Notes under the pieces: generated by a model | Seen by the model: only the letters and a program-made list of their open reading frames with translations | Database searches by the model: none | What the model was told of the DNA's origin: nothing | DNA from: Modestobacter italicus | GTDB lineage: Bacteria > Actinomycetota > Actinomycetes > Mycobacteriales > Geodermatophilaceae | DNA: 64,000 nucleotides | Direction of reading: 5' to 3' | NCBI RefSeq assembly: GCF_000306785.1 | Contig: NC_017955.1 | Location: forward strand, 1,922,001-1,986,000 | Shown: in pieces, positions 1 to 8,430 of the stretch | How the letters are laid out: every line of letters begins with the position of its first letter | Position numbering within the stretch: position 1 is the stretch's first letter | Program-made: the position numbers and the translations under genes

Positions 1-505
1 CGCCGGTCAGCGAGCCGGAGTTCCAGGAACCCTCGACCGCGTCGATGTGGTAGTAGCCCTCGTTGATCGAGGTGTTGTGCCGCACCGAGTCGAACACGTA
101 GAACTCGGCCTCGGGGCCGAAGTACGCGGTGTCGGCGATGCCGGAGCTCGCGAGGTAGGCCTCGGCCTTCTTCGCCACGTTGCGCGGGTCGCGGCTGTAG
201 GCCTCACGCGTGATCGGGTCGTGGATGAAGAAGTTGATGTTCAGCGTCTTGTGGATGCGGAACGGGTCCAGGTACGCGCTGCTCGCGTCGGGCAGCAGCA
301 GCATGTCGGACTCGTTGATCGCCTGGAAGCCGCGGATCGACGAACCGTCGAAGCCCAGGCCGTCGGCGAAGGTGTCCGGGCCGAAGGTATCCGCCGGGAT
401 GGTGAAGTGCTGCATGACGCCGGGGAGGTCGCAGAACCGGACGTCGACGAACTTCACGTCGTTGTCGCGGATGTACGCGGTGACCTCGTCGGGACTGTTG
501 AACAT
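1..505 (-). CDS. glnA: Glutamine synthetase type I, 5' part (runs off the left edge)
   Basis: ATP-dependent ligation of ammonia to glutamate in the cytoplasm, the central step of nitrogen assimilation. The visible 168 N-terminal residues begin [12 protein letters not shown] and contain the beta-grasp region with [12 protein letters not shown] and the start of the catalytic domain with [12 protein letters not shown], both diagnostic of GS type I. The ATG at 503-505 follows GGAGG by five nucleotides, which fixes the start. The 3' end lies outside the window. A GlnR-type operator sits about 50-90 bp upstream, so expression is probably nitrogen controlled. The next gene on the other strand is an RDD-family protein, as in many actinobacteria. 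Confidence 0.97.
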   Translation of the reverse strand, partial: MFNSPDEVTAYIRDNDVKFVDVRFCDLPGVMQHFTIPADTFGPDTFADGLGFDGSSIRGFQAINESDMLLLPDASSAYLDPFRIHKTLNINFFIHDPITREAYSRDPRNVAKKAEAYLASSGIADTAYFGPEAEFYVFDSVRHNTSINEGYYHIDAVEGSWNSGSLTG

Positions 506-555
506 CGATCCTCCGGGAATGGACGGCCAGCTCGAGAGGAAGTTACGAGCGGGGG

Positions 556-593
556 GTTGCTCCGGGGTGTCTCCGGTGTTTCGTCGCGGTAAC
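556..593 (-). promoter_or_regulatory. GlnR operator upstream of glnA
   Basis: Read on the minus strand the site is GTTAC-n6-GAAAC-n6-GACAC-n6-GCAAC. This is the four-element arrangement with six-nucleotide spacers described for the actinobacterial nitrogen regulator GlnR (a- and b-type elements gTnAC and GaAAC). It lies 51 to 88 nt before the glnA start codon. The match is by eye; the first two elements are perfect and the last two are weaker. Confidence 0.82.
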
Positions 594-680
594 ACCGCCC
601 TCGGCGTGTCGTCCGGGGGCGACGGTCGTCACCCCCGGGAACCGGGCCGGCTGCCGCGGGGGACGACATAGGCTGGCGGG

Positions 681-1103
681 GTGACCAGGGACGACGTCTC
701 ACCCTCTCAGGGACGCGCCCGCGGCGCCGCACTGGGGCTGCCCGCCACCGGGCCGGGGTCGCTGGCCCCGTTCGGCCGCCGGGTCGGGCAGTACCTGATC
801 GACGCGGTGGTCTCGGGTCTGGTCGCGGCGGTCTTCACCGCCCCCGAGGCGCCCCGGCTGTGGAGCCTGCTGACCTTCGGTGTGATGACGGTGGTCTTCC
901 TGGTGCTCGCCGGCCAGACGCCGGGCATGCGGCTGCTCGGCCTCCGGCTGGCCCACCCCCACCCGGAGCAGCGGCTGGCGCTGTGGCGTGCCGTCGTCCG
1001 CACCGGCCTGCTGGTGCTGCTGCTCCCAGCACTGGTCGTCGACTCCGACGGCCGCGGGCTGCACGACCGGCTCACCGACACGGCCGTCGTCCTCGACCGT
1101 TAG
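681..1103 (+). CDS. RDD family membrane protein
   Basis: Small integral membrane protein of 140 residues with two or three hydrophobic segments (about 36-55, 62-80 and 108-122) and the Arg/Asp pattern FGRRVGQYLIDAVV of the RDD family; its function is not established. The GTG start at 681 has no Shine-Dalgarno, but TAGGCT at 669-674 lies six nucleotides before it, which points to a leaderless transcript. It sits divergent from glnA, matching the actinobacterial order glnA - RDD - DUF4191 - lipA. Its stop overlaps by four bases the stop of the convergent response regulator, which marks the edge of an inserted cassette. Confidence 0.85.
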   Translation: MTRDDVSPSQGRARGAALGLPATGPGSLAPFGRRVGQYLIDAVVSGLVAAVFTAPEAPRLWSLLTFGVMTVVFLVLAGQTPGMRLLGLRLAHPHPEQRLALWRAVVRTGLLVLLLPALVVDSDGRGLHDRLTDTAVVLDR

Positions 1104-1756
1104 TCGACCTGCAGGCCGGACTCGATCGCGAAGACCACCAGCTGGGCGCGGTCCCGGGCGCGCAGCTTGAGCATCGCCCGGCTGACGTGCGTGCGGACCG
1201 TCGCCGGGCTCACCACCAGCGCCGCCGCGATCTCGTCGTTGGAGCGGCCGGTGGCCACCCAGGCGACGACCTCCCGCTCGCGCTCGGTCAGGTCGGCCAC
1301 CCCGGCGCGCGGGGCGGTGCGGCGGGCCGGACCGGCGGCGAAGTGCTCGATCACCCGGCGGGTCACGGTGGGGGAGAGCAGCGACCCGCCCTCGGCGACC
1401 ACCCGGACGGCGCGGAGCAGCTCGGCCGGTTCGCCGTCCTTGAGCACGAAGCCGCTCGCCCCGGCGGTGAGCGCGGCGAAGACGTACTCGTCGAGCTCGA
1501 AGGTGGTCAGCACGATGACCCGGACGCCGGCCAGCGCCGGGTCCGCGGCGATCAGGCGGAGCGCCTCCAGGCCGTCCAGCTCGGGCATCCGCACGTCCAT
1601 CAGGACGACGTCGGGCAGCGTGGCCCGCACCAGGGCGAGCCCGGCCCGGCCGTCGGCCGCCTCCCCGACCAGCTCGGTGTCCTCCTCGGTCTCCAGCAGC
1701 GCCCGCAGGCCCATCCGGACCAGCGGCTGGTCGTCGACCACGGCCACCCGGATCAC
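1100..1756 (-). CDS. NarL/LuxR-type response regulator
   Basis: DNA-binding response regulator of 218 residues. The receiver domain (about 1-120) starts VIRVAVVDDQ and has the phospho-acceptor Asp54 in VVLMDVRMP, the switch Thr in VLTTFE and the conserved Lys in FVLKDGEP. The C-terminal LuxR helix-turn-helix (about 150-212) reads LTEREREVVAWVATGRS. Its GTG start overlaps the kinase stop as GTGA, so the two are translationally coupled. The probable target is the 24-bp palindrome between this pair and the divergent ABC transporter. Confidence 0.93.
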   Translation of the reverse strand: MIRVAVVDDQPLVRMGLRALLETEEDTELVGEAADGRAGLALVRATLPDVVLMDVRMPELDGLEALRLIAADPALAGVRVIVLTTFELDEYVFAALTAGASGFVLKDGEPAELLRAVRVVAEGGSLLSPTVTRRVIEHFAAGPARRTAPRAGVADLTEREREVVAWVATGRSNDEIAAALVVSPATVRTHVSRAMLKLRARDRAQLVVFAIESGLQVD

Positions 1757-2907
1757 GGGGTGCGCTCCCGGATCGGCAGCTCGGCCCGCACCACGAAGCC
1801 GTCCTCCACCCCGGTCTCCAGCCGGCCGCCGACCGCGGCGGCGCGTTCCCGCATCCCGGGGATGCCCAGCCCGGCGGGGGCGCCGCCGGCCGGCCCGGGA
1901 CCGTGGTCGCGCACCTCGACGAGCAGGTGGCCCTCGGTGCACCGCACGGTCACCCAGGCCGGGGTGCCGCCGGCGTGCCGGAGCACGTTGGTCAGCGCCT
2001 CCTGCACGATCCGGTGGGCGGCGGCGCCGACCTCGGCGGGTACGCCGGGGCAGTCGTCGAGCCGGGCGTGCAGCACCAGCCCGCCGGCGCGCATCCGGTC
2101 GAGCAGGGCCGGCAGGTCGGCCAGCCCGGGGGTGGGCCGCAGCGCGGGTGACCCGGCCGGGGCGGCGGGGTCGCGGAAGCGAAGCAGCTCGGCGCGCAGC
2201 CCGTCCAGCGACTCCCGGCTGGTGGCCTGGATGGCGGTGAGCAGCTCGCGGGCCCGGGCCGGGTCCCGGTCCAGCACGTGCAGCGCCACCCCGGACTGCA
2301 GCGCGATGACCGCGAGCCCGTGCCCGACGCCGTCGTGCACCTCGCGGGCGATCGCCAGCCGCTCCTCGGAGACCGCCCGCCGGGCCTGCTCGGCGCGCAC
2401 TCCCGCCTCCGCGCTGCGGCGGGCCAGCAGCGCGGCGCCGATCGCGGGGGGCGCGGCGACCACGGCGGCCCAGCCGACCACCCAGGCCAGCCGCGGCACC
2501 CAGCCGCCGGCGTCGCTGTCCAGCGCGTGGGGGAGGGCGGTGACCAGCACGAACACCGCGCCGGCGACCGCTGCCGTGCGCCACGGCACCCGGGTCGCCA
2601 CCGCGTACGCCGCGACCGGCCCGGTGAACAGGACCGGTCCGAAGGGGTTCCCCAGCAGCAGGTAGGCGCTGATCGCCGCGCCGCACACGGCCAGCGTGAC
2701 CAGCGGGAACCGGCGGCGGAGCAGCAGCGAGACCGCGGCGACACCGGCCAGGGCGTAGGCCGAGACCCCCGGTTGGGGCAGCCCCTGGTTGCGGGCGGCC
2801 GCGCCGGTGCCCACCCAGCACAGCAGGAGCAGCACCGCGGCGGGACCGACGTCCCACCACCAGTCGCCGGGCAGCCGGCGCCGGACCGGGGCGGCGGGGA
2901 CGGTCAC
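1753..2907 (-). CDS. Sensor histidine kinase (HisKA_3 type)
   Basis: Membrane histidine kinase of 384 residues that phosphorylates the response regulator encoded directly downstream. The N-terminal half has about five hydrophobic segments (roughly 19-36, 50-63, 69-86, 92-104 and 112-127, with a further one near 140-160). The dimerisation and phospho-acceptor helix carries His191 in REVHDGVGHGL. The ATPase domain ends with the glycine-rich segment GLGIPGMRERAAAVGG. The GTG start at 2907 lies six nucleotides behind TATCGT (2914-2919), so the transcript is probably leaderless. The short extracytoplasmic loops suggest sensing in or at the membrane, as in kinases paired with antibiotic or bacteriocin exporters. 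Confidence 0.92.
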   Translation of the reverse strand: MTVPAAPVRRRLPGDWWWDVGPAAVLLLLCWVGTGAAARNQGLPQPGVSAYALAGVAAVSLLLRRRFPLVTLAVCGAAISAYLLLGNPFGPVLFTGPVAAYAVATRVPWRTAAVAGAVFVLVTALPHALDSDAGGWVPRLAWVVGWAAVVAAPPAIGAALLARRSAEAGVRAEQARRAVSEERLAIAREVHDGVGHGLAVIALQSGVALHVLDRDPARARELLTAIQATSRESLDGLRAELLRFRDPAAPAGSPALRPTPGLADLPALLDRMRAGGLVLHARLDDCPGVPAEVGAAAHRIVQEALTNVLRHAGGTPAWVTVRCTEGHLLVEVRDHGPGPAGGAPAGLGIPGMRERAAAVGGRLETGVEDGFVVRAELPIRERTP

Positions 2908-2961
2908 CGGGCGACGATAGGACCGCAGGACCCCGGCCGGCGTCGTCGTCCCGACGTCATC

Positions 2962-2985
2962 GGCCTACGCAGTCCTGCGTAGGCC
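2962..2985. promoter_or_regulatory. 24-bp perfect palindrome, probable response-regulator operator
   Basis: GGCCTACGCA and TGCGTAGGCC form perfect 10-bp arms around GTCC. The site lies in the 134-bp gap between the divergent histidine kinase (start 2907) and ABC ATPase (start 3042). A LuxR-type response regulator binding as a dimer would fit such a site; the assignment to this regulator is inference from position. Confidence 0.7.
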
Positions 2986-3041
2986 GGGAGCCGCCCGACG
3001 GCGGATGCGGGCGACGGCCGGCGGCCCCGAGGCTGGCCGGC

Positions 3042-3974
3042 ATGACCGACACCATCGTGCGCACCGACGCACTCAGCAAGCGCTACGGCGACCGGCTGGC
3101 GGTCGACTCCGTCAGCCTGACCGTGCGGCGGGGAGAGGTGTACGGCTTCCTCGGTCCCAACGGCGCGGGGAAGACGACCACCCTCCGGATGGTCCTGGGC
3201 CTGGTCCGGCCCACCAGCGGCCGGGCGGTCGTGCTGGGCGACGCACCGGGGAGCCCCCCGGTCGTCGCCCGGGTGGGTGCCCTGGTCGAGGGCCCCGGCT
3301 TCTACCCCTACCTGTCGGGCCGGGACAACCTGCGGGTGATGGCCCGTTACCAGCGGCTGGACGACCGGGGCGTCGACGCCGTCCTGGACCGGGTGGACCT
3401 GCGCAGCCGCGGCGGCGACCGGTACAGCCGCTACTCCCTCGGCATGAAGCAGCGCCTGGGCGTCGCCGCGGCGCTGCTCGGCGACCCCGACCTGCTGGTG
3501 CTCGACGAGCCGACCAACGGCCTGGACCCGGCCGGGATGGCCGACATGCGCGCGCTGCTGGTCGACGTCGCCGCCGGCGGCCAGACGGTCGTGCTGTCCA
3601 GCCACCTCCTCGCCGAGGTGCAGGAGGTCTGCGACCGGGTGGGCGTCATCGCCGGGGGCCGGTTGCTGGCCGAGGGCACCGTCGCCGAGCTCCGCGGGGC
3701 GACGGCGGTCCTGCTGCGCGCCCGGCCGCTCGACCTCGCCCTCGCCGTCGCGATGCGGGTCAGCGGGGACGACGCCGTCGAGGTGGTGCACGGCGGCGGG
3801 GACGACGCGCTGCGGGTGCACGCCGGGCCCGAGCTGATCCCGCAGCTGACCCGGGAGCTGGTGGGGGCCGGTGTGGACGTGCTGGAGGCGAGGACCGTGG
3901 AGAGGTCGCTGGAGGAGGTGTTCCTGGCGATGACCGGGGCGCCGATGACGCAGCCCGCCGGGAGCGCGCGGTGA
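3042..3974 (+). CDS. ABC transporter ATP-binding protein (drug/bacteriocin exporter type)
   Basis: ATPase subunit of 310 residues. Walker A is GPNGAGKTTT (about 38-47), the signature region is YSLGMKQRLGVAAALL in place of the strict LSGGQ, Walker B with its glutamate is LLVLDEPTNGLDP and the switch histidine is in LSSHLLAEV. The last 90 residues resemble the C-terminal extension of BcrA/CcmA-like exporters. The stop overlaps the permease start as GTGA. Divergent from the two-component system, whose regulator probably controls it. The substrate cannot be told from sequence. Confidence 0.93.
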   Translation: MTDTIVRTDALSKRYGDRLAVDSVSLTVRRGEVYGFLGPNGAGKTTTLRMVLGLVRPTSGRAVVLGDAPGSPPVVARVGALVEGPGFYPYLSGRDNLRVMARYQRLDDRGVDAVLDRVDLRSRGGDRYSRYSLGMKQRLGVAAALLGDPDLLVLDEPTNGLDPAGMADMRALLVDVAAGGQTVVLSSHLLAEVQEVCDRVGVIAGGRLLAEGTVAELRGATAVLLRARPLDLALAVAMRVSGDDAVEVVHGGGDDALRVHAGPELIPQLTRELVGAGVDVLEARTVERSLEEVFLAMTGAPMTQPAGSAR

Positions 3975-4819
3975 GCGGGCTGCTGGCGAGCACCCGCGCC
4001 GAGCTGCTCCGGCTGCGCCGCTGGCCGGCGACCTGGGTGCTGATCGGCGTCTGGTTCGCCCTGGACCTGGCCTTCGTCTACGTCTTCAACTACATCGCCT
4101 ACCGCACCGGCGACGCCTCCGGGCCCGCCGACCGGGTGCCCCGCGCCGAGCTGCTGGCCGGGCTGCTGCCGGACGCGGTGCCGGCGGCCGCGGTGCAGGG
4201 GACCCCGCTGTTCGGCGGGGCGATCGTGCTCATCCTGGGTGCGCTGGCGACCGGCAGCGGGTTCGGCTGGGGCAGCTGGAAGACGGTGCTCACCCAGGGA
4301 CCCGGTCGGGGCACCGCGTTCGGCGGCACCCTCGTCGTCCTGGCGCTGACAGTGGTCGGGCTCGTGCTGGCCACCTTCGCCCTCGACCTCGGGGTGGCCA
4401 GCGTGCTGGCCGCGGTGGAGGACCAGCCGGTGGACCTGCCCTCGATCGGCGCGCTCGCGCAGGGCGCGGGTGCCGGCGTCCTGGTGCTGGGCATGTGGTG
4501 CGCCGCCGGCGTCCTGATCGGGGTGCTGACCCGCAGCCCGGCGCTCGCCGTGGGGCTGGGCCTGGTGTGGGCGCTGGTGGTGGAGAACCTGCTGCGCGGG
4601 GTGGCCGACCTGGTCGGCGGGCTCGCGGTGGTCACCGACCACCTGCCCGGCACGGCCGCGGGGTCGCTCGTCGGAGCGCTGGACGGTGCGGGGGGCGACC
4701 GCGCGCCGGGTGTGCAGACCGTCCTGTCCGGCGGGACGGCCGCCGCGTTCCTGCTCGGCTGGCTGGTGCTGTTCGCCGCGGGCGGGCTGGTGCTGATGCG
4801 CCGCCGGGACGTGGCCTGA
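3971..4819 (+). CDS. ABC transporter permease (ABC-2 type)
   Basis: Membrane subunit of 282 residues, partner of the ATPase directly upstream (GTGA overlap). A short cytoplasmic N-terminus (LRRWPATW) leads into about six hydrophobic segments (roughly 21-38, 75-95, 115-140, 160-180, 188-210 and 255-275), the usual ABC-2 exporter topology with a large loop after the first helix. The start GTG is chosen from the overlap and from the typical N-terminus. A strong hairpin follows the stop codon. The kinase, regulator, ATPase and permease together form a self-contained detoxification cassette. Confidence 0.88.
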   Translation: MSGLLASTRAELLRLRRWPATWVLIGVWFALDLAFVYVFNYIAYRTGDASGPADRVPRAELLAGLLPDAVPAAAVQGTPLFGGAIVLILGALATGSGFGWGSWKTVLTQGPGRGTAFGGTLVVLALTVVGLVLATFALDLGVASVLAAVEDQPVDLPSIGALAQGAGAGVLVLGMWCAAGVLIGVLTRSPALAVGLGLVWALVVENLLRGVADLVGGLAVVTDHLPGTAAGSLVGALDGAGGDRAPGVQTVLSGGTAAAFLLGWLVLFAAGGLVLMRRRDVA

Positions 4820-4842
4820 TCGGCCCCCGGCAGGGGCCGATC
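4818..4842. terminator. Bidirectional terminator hairpin
   Basis: GATCGGCCCC and GGGGCCGATC pair perfectly over 10 bp around the loop CGGCA. The hairpin overlaps the stop codon of the permease and ends three bases before the stop of the convergent DUF4191 gene, so it can serve both. No T-tract is present, as is usual in high-GC actinobacteria. Confidence 0.75.
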
Positions 4843-4844
4843 GG

Positions 4845-5708
4845 CTACCGCCGGCGGACCTGGCGCTGGCTGACCGACATCTGCTTGCCGCCGGGCAGCG
4901 GACCGCCGGGCACCGGCATCCGGGCGCCGCCGAGGGCGGCCATCCGCTTGCCGAGGGAGTTGACCTCGGCGCCGGAGAGGTTGCGCGGGAGCTTCATCAC
5001 GTGCGCGCTCAGCTTCTTGAGCGGGACCTGCCCCTCGCCGTCGCCGACCGTGACGTCGTAGATCGGGGTGTCGCCGACGACCTTGGCGATCCGCCGCTTC
5101 TCCTGGGCGACCAGGCTCCGCACCCGCTGCGGGTTGCCCTCGCCGACCAGCACGATGCCGGGCCGGCCGAGCACCCGGTGGACGGCGTCCAGCTCACGGT
5201 TGCCCGCAGCGCCCGAGGTGACCCGCCAGTCGCCGCGCATGCCCTCCAGCACCCAGCTGGCCGCCCCGGGCTGGCCCTCGACCTGCCGGTACGCGGTGCT
5301 CTGCGCCCGGCGGCCGAAGACGATCAGCGCGGCCAGCAGGCCCAGCAGGATGGCGATGGGCAGGAAGAGGAACGGCGAGCTGAGCAGGATGCCGATGAGC
5401 TCGACGACCGCGGCCACCACCACGAAGGCGATGAGCATCACCCAGGGCAGCTTGGGGTCGTTCCGGTAGGTCATCTTGTACGCCTGGCCGATCATGCCGG
5501 CCTGGTTCTTCATCTTGGTCAGCCGCGACACCTTCGGCTGGCCGTCCTTGCCGACCTTGGCCTTGCGGGTGCGGCCGGTCTTCGCGGCCGTCGCGCCGGC
5601 ACCCACCGCCGTCGCGCCCTTGCTCCCGCGTCCGGGCGGCCCGCTGGCCGGGCCCCGCCCGGCCTTGCCGGAGGGAGCGGAGGTGTCGGTGGACCTGCTG
5701 CGTGCCAT
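4845..5708 (-). CDS. DUF4191 family membrane protein
   Basis: Integral membrane protein of 287 residues. The first 80 residues are basic and Gly/Ala/Lys-rich, then KMKNQAGMIGQAYKMTYRNDPKLPW precedes two adjacent transmembrane helices (about 93-110 and 112-132) and a cytoplasmic domain of about 150 residues. This architecture and the position next to lipA match the DUF4191 proteins of actinobacteria; the function is unknown. The ATG at 5708 was chosen because the protein opens MARSRSTDTS, although the frame stays open further upstream. It lies downstream of lipA on the same strand. Confidence 0.88.
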   Translation of the reverse strand: MARSRSTDTSAPSGKAGRGPASGPPGRGSKGATAVGAGATAAKTGRTRKAKVGKDGQPKVSRLTKMKNQAGMIGQAYKMTYRNDPKLPWVMLIAFVVVAAVVELIGILLSSPFLFLPIAILLGLLAALIVFGRRAQSTAYRQVEGQPGAASWVLEGMRGDWRVTSGAAGNRELDAVHRVLGRPGIVLVGEGNPQRVRSLVAQEKRRIAKVVGDTPIYDVTVGDGEGQVPLKKLSAHVMKLPRNLSGAEVNSLGKRMAALGGARMPVPGGPLPGGKQMSVSQRQVRRR

Positions 5709-5788
5709 GCCACCCAGGATAGAAGAAGGACCCCGCTGCCCCCCACACCACGCTCCGCGCGGTGCGGGTCCCTGCACCGGGGCCGGGC

Positions 5789-6778
5789 TCAGGCGGTGGT
5801 GATCGCCAGCCCGCGGCGCTCGGCGGCCTGCTGGTAGAGCCGGCCGGCGCGGTAGGAGCTGCGCACCAGCGGGCCCGCCAGCACGCCGGCGAAGCCCATC
5901 TCCTCGGCCTGCGCCTGGAAGCCGACGAACTCGTCGGGCTTGACCCACCGGACCACCGGGTGGTGCCGGACGCTGGGCCGCAGGTACTGGGTGATCGTGA
6001 GCAGGTCGCAGCCGGCGTCGTGCAGCGCCTGCATGGCCTCCACGACCTCGTGCGGCTCCTCGCCCATGCCCAGGATCAGGTTGGACTTGGTCACCAGGCC
6101 GGCCTCGCGGGCGGCGGTGATCACCGACAGCGAGCGCTCGAACCGGAAGCCGGGGCGGATCCGCTTGAAGATCCGCGGCACGGTCTCGACGTTGTGCGCC
6201 AGCACCTCGGGGCGGGAGGAGAAGACCTCGGCCAGCTGGTCGGGCTCGGCGTTGAAGTCGGGGATGAGCAGCTCGACACCGCAGCCGGGGATCTGCTGGT
6301 GGATCTGCCGGACCGTCTCGGCGTACAGCCAGGCGCCGCCGTCGGGCAGGTCGTCGCGGGCGACCCCGGTGATGGTGGCGTAGCGCAGGCCCATCGAGAC
6401 CACGCTCTCGGCGACCCGGCGCGGCTCGTCGGCGTCGAAGTCGGCGGGCTTGCCGGTGTCGATCTGGCAGAAGTCACACCGCCGGGTGCACTGGTCACCG
6501 CCGATGAGGAAGGTGGCCTCGCGGTCCTCCCAGCACTCGTAGATGTTGGGGCAGCCGGCCTCCTCGCAGACCGTGTGCAGCCCCTCGCGCTTCACCAGCG
6601 ACTTGAGCTCGGTGTACTCCGGCCCCGTCTTCAGCTTCGTCTTGATCCACTCGGGCTTGCGCTCGATGGGTGTCTGGCTGTTGCGGACCTCCAGGCGCAG
6701 CATCTTGCGACCGGCCGGCTCGATCCTGGAGGACGCCGTCGGGGTCTCCGCGGGTACCTCCTCCATGCCCAGGCTCAT
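5789..6778 (-). CDS. lipA: Lipoyl synthase
   Basis: Radical-SAM enzyme that inserts two sulfur atoms into protein-bound octanoyl groups to make lipoyl cofactor. The auxiliary cluster motif [12 protein letters not shown] and the radical-SAM motif CTRRCDFC are both intact, as is the C-terminal RSSYRAG motif with the auxiliary-cluster serine. Three starts are possible: a GTG at 6805, and ATG codons at 6778 (MSLGMEE) and 6766. The 6778 ATG is preferred because GGGAG lies 13 nt upstream and no Shine-Dalgarno precedes the GTG. From 6778 the protein has 329 residues, the usual length. lipB is not in the window. DUF4191 follows on the same strand. Confidence 0.96.
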   Translation of the reverse strand: MSLGMEEVPAETPTASSRIEPAGRKMLRLEVRNSQTPIERKPEWIKTKLKTGPEYTELKSLVKREGLHTVCEEAGCPNIYECWEDREATFLIGGDQCTRRCDFCQIDTGKPADFDADEPRRVAESVVSMGLRYATITGVARDDLPDGGAWLYAETVRQIHQQIPGCGVELLIPDFNAEPDQLAEVFSSRPEVLAHNVETVPRIFKRIRPGFRFERSLSVITAAREAGLVTKSNLILGMGEEPHEVVEAMQALHDAGCDLLTITQYLRPSVRHHPVVRWVKPDEFVGFQAQAEEMGFAGVLAGPLVRSSYRAGRLYQQAAERRGLAITTA

Positions 6779-6824
6779 GCCCAGCACGGTACTCCCGGCG
6801 ATCACCGGGCCCGGGCCGCGGACG

Positions 6825-6865
6825 CGACACGGGGGCCCCGCCGGATCGGCGGAGCCCCCGTGTCG
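6825..6865 (-). terminator. Terminator hairpin downstream of the coiled-coil gene
   Basis: CGACACGGGGGC and GCCCCCGTGTCG pair over 12 bp, with an inner CCGCC/GGCGG extension and a GGAT-type loop. It lies between the stop of the Ala-rich coiled-coil gene (6879) and lipA, both on the minus strand, so it separates the two transcripts. Confidence 0.7.
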
Positions 6866-6878
6866 GGTCGTGCAGGTG

Positions 6879-8315
6879 TCAGCCCGCGGAGTCCTCGTCG
6901 GGGCGGGTGCCCCGGCTGGGCGCCGAGTTGCCGGCGCTGCCGGGGGCCTCGGTGAAGCTGTCCGGCGCGGCCGTGGCGACCGGGCTGTCCGGGTCGTTGG
7001 TGGTGCCGGTCGCGGTGGTCGGGCGGTCCTGGTTGCTGGGCTCGCCGGGGCCGGAGGCCGGCTCGGCCTCGAGCGCGCCGATGCCGCCCTCGACCGGACC
7101 GGAGTCCGAGGGAGCGGTCGTCGACGTGGACACCGTCTTGCCCTGGGCCTCGGGGCTCTCGGATCCGCCTGCGGGGGTGCTCGGGGAACTGGGCACGGGG
7201 TCCTCTCGGTAGCTGGGCACGGGGCCGTCGCCGGTCGGCGCGGGCATCCACTGGTCCTCGGGGGCGTTGCGGCGGATCAGGACGACGACGCCGGCGGCGA
7301 CCGCGGCCAGCGCGGCCACCACCCACGGCCAGCGGCGCGGGGGCTGCTTCTCGATGCCCACGCTGCGCTTGACCGAGGTCAGGGCCGTCGCGGTGCGCTT
7401 GGCGGCCTGCTTGCGGGCCTTGGCGGTCGCCTTCTCCATCTCCGCGCGCCGCTTGGCTGCCTTCACGGCCAGCTTGTCGGCCTTCTTGCTGAGCTTCTCC
7501 GCCTTCTTACCCGCCGCGCTGGTGGTCGCGTCGGCGGCGGCCTTGAGGGCGGCGACCCGGACGGCAGCCTGCACCCGCGCGGCCTCCGCCGCGGCGGCGG
7601 CGTCCTTGCGGACCTTGTCGGTCTGCTTGGCGGTGGCCGCGCCCAGCGTCGCCGCGGTCGCGGCGAGGTCCGCGCTGCGGGAGTCGAGCTGGGCGCGGGC
7701 GGCCTCGACCTGGGCGGCGAGGTTGGCCCGCGCGCTGTCCAGCGCCGGGCCGGCCGCATCGCGGGCCGCGCTGATCCGGGGACCGGCGGCCTCGCGGGCC
7801 GCGGTGATCCGCGGGGCGGTCGCCGCCACCTGGGCGGCGAGGTTGGCCCGGGCGGCGTCCAGTGCCGGGCCGGCGGCCTCCCGGGCCGCCTCGATCCGCG
7901 GGGCGGCCGCGGCGACGGCGGTCTCCAGGTTGGCGCGGGCGGCCTTGGTGGCCGCCTCCAACCGGGGGGCGACGTCGGACCCGTAGGCCTTCTGCGCGGC
8001 CTCGATCCGCGGCGCGAGGCTCTTCTGGGCCGCCTCGATCCGCGGGACCAGGGTGTCGCGCGCGGCGTCCAGGCGCGGCACCAGGACCTCCCGTGCGGCG
8101 TCGAGCTGCGGTGCGATCGCGGCGACCGCCGCCTCCACCCGCGGGGCGACGTCGGCGGCGTACGTCTGCTGCGCGGCCTTGGCGGCGGCGGCGACCTGCG
8201 GACCCCACTGCTCCGCCGTCGCCTTGCGCGCCTCGGAGACCGCTGCGCCGATGTGGGCGAAGCCCTCCTGCAACTCGGCGCCGATGACTTCTTTCCGGCT
8301 CTTCCTGCGGAACAC
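6879..8315 (-). CDS. Ala-rich coiled-coil protein with C-terminal membrane anchor
   Basis: Protein of 478 residues without a clear functional family; it resembles alanine-rich DUF5324-like proteins of actinobacteria. Residues 1-30 are [19 protein letters not shown]-like and polar. Residues 30-290 are a long alanine-rich helical repeat built from units such as [20 protein letters not shown], likely an extended coiled coil. A Lys/Ala-rich stretch follows, then one transmembrane helix ([19 protein letters not shown]) and an acidic Ser/Thr/Pro-rich tail of about 130 residues. The GTG at 8315 follows GGAGG by seven nucleotides and is preferred to start codons further upstream. The topology suggests a cytoplasmic rod tethered to the membrane. 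Confidence 0.75.
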   Translation of the reverse strand: MFRRKSRKEVIGAELQEGFAHIGAAVSEARKATAEQWGPQVAAAAKAAQQTYAADVAPRVEAAVAAIAPQLDAAREVLVPRLDAARDTLVPRIEAAQKSLAPRIEAAQKAYGSDVAPRLEAATKAARANLETAVAAAAPRIEAAREAAGPALDAARANLAAQVAATAPRITAAREAAGPRISAARDAAGPALDSARANLAAQVEAARAQLDSRSADLAATAATLGAATAKQTDKVRKDAAAAAEAARVQAAVRVAALKAAADATTSAAGKKAEKLSKKADKLAVKAAKRRAEMEKATAKARKQAAKRTATALTSVKRSVGIEKQPPRRWPWVVAALAAVAAGVVVLIRRNAPEDQWMPAPTGDGPVPSYREDPVPSSPSTPAGGSESPEAQGKTVSTSTTAPSDSGPVEGGIGALEAEPASGPGEPSNQDRPTTATGTTNDPDSPVATAAPDSFTEAPGSAGNSAPSRGTRPDEDSAG

Positions 8316-8430
8316 TCCAGCACCTCCGGTTGATCGCGTCGCGATCATCCTGCCCGCATCGCCTCCCGGGCACACCCCCAAGCCGGAATCCCCCGCGGCG
8401 GCGGGGCCGGTCGCTGGCTAGGTTCGGGCG

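Noticed and set aside
860-2665. Long open frame of about 600 codons on the plus strand across the two-component genes
   Set aside because: It is the antisense shadow of the response regulator and kinase; the translation is Arg/Pro/Gly-rich and has no family motif.
5709-5788. Possible small RNA or tRNA between DUF4191 and lipA
   Set aside because: Only a short CGGTGC/GCACCG hairpin is present; no cloverleaf or CCA end can be drawn.
7680-8150. Regularly repeated DNA words such as gcggcctcgatccgcgg, array-like
   Set aside because: They encode the alanine-rich protein repeats in frame, vary in sequence and have no unique spacers, so this is not a CRISPR array.
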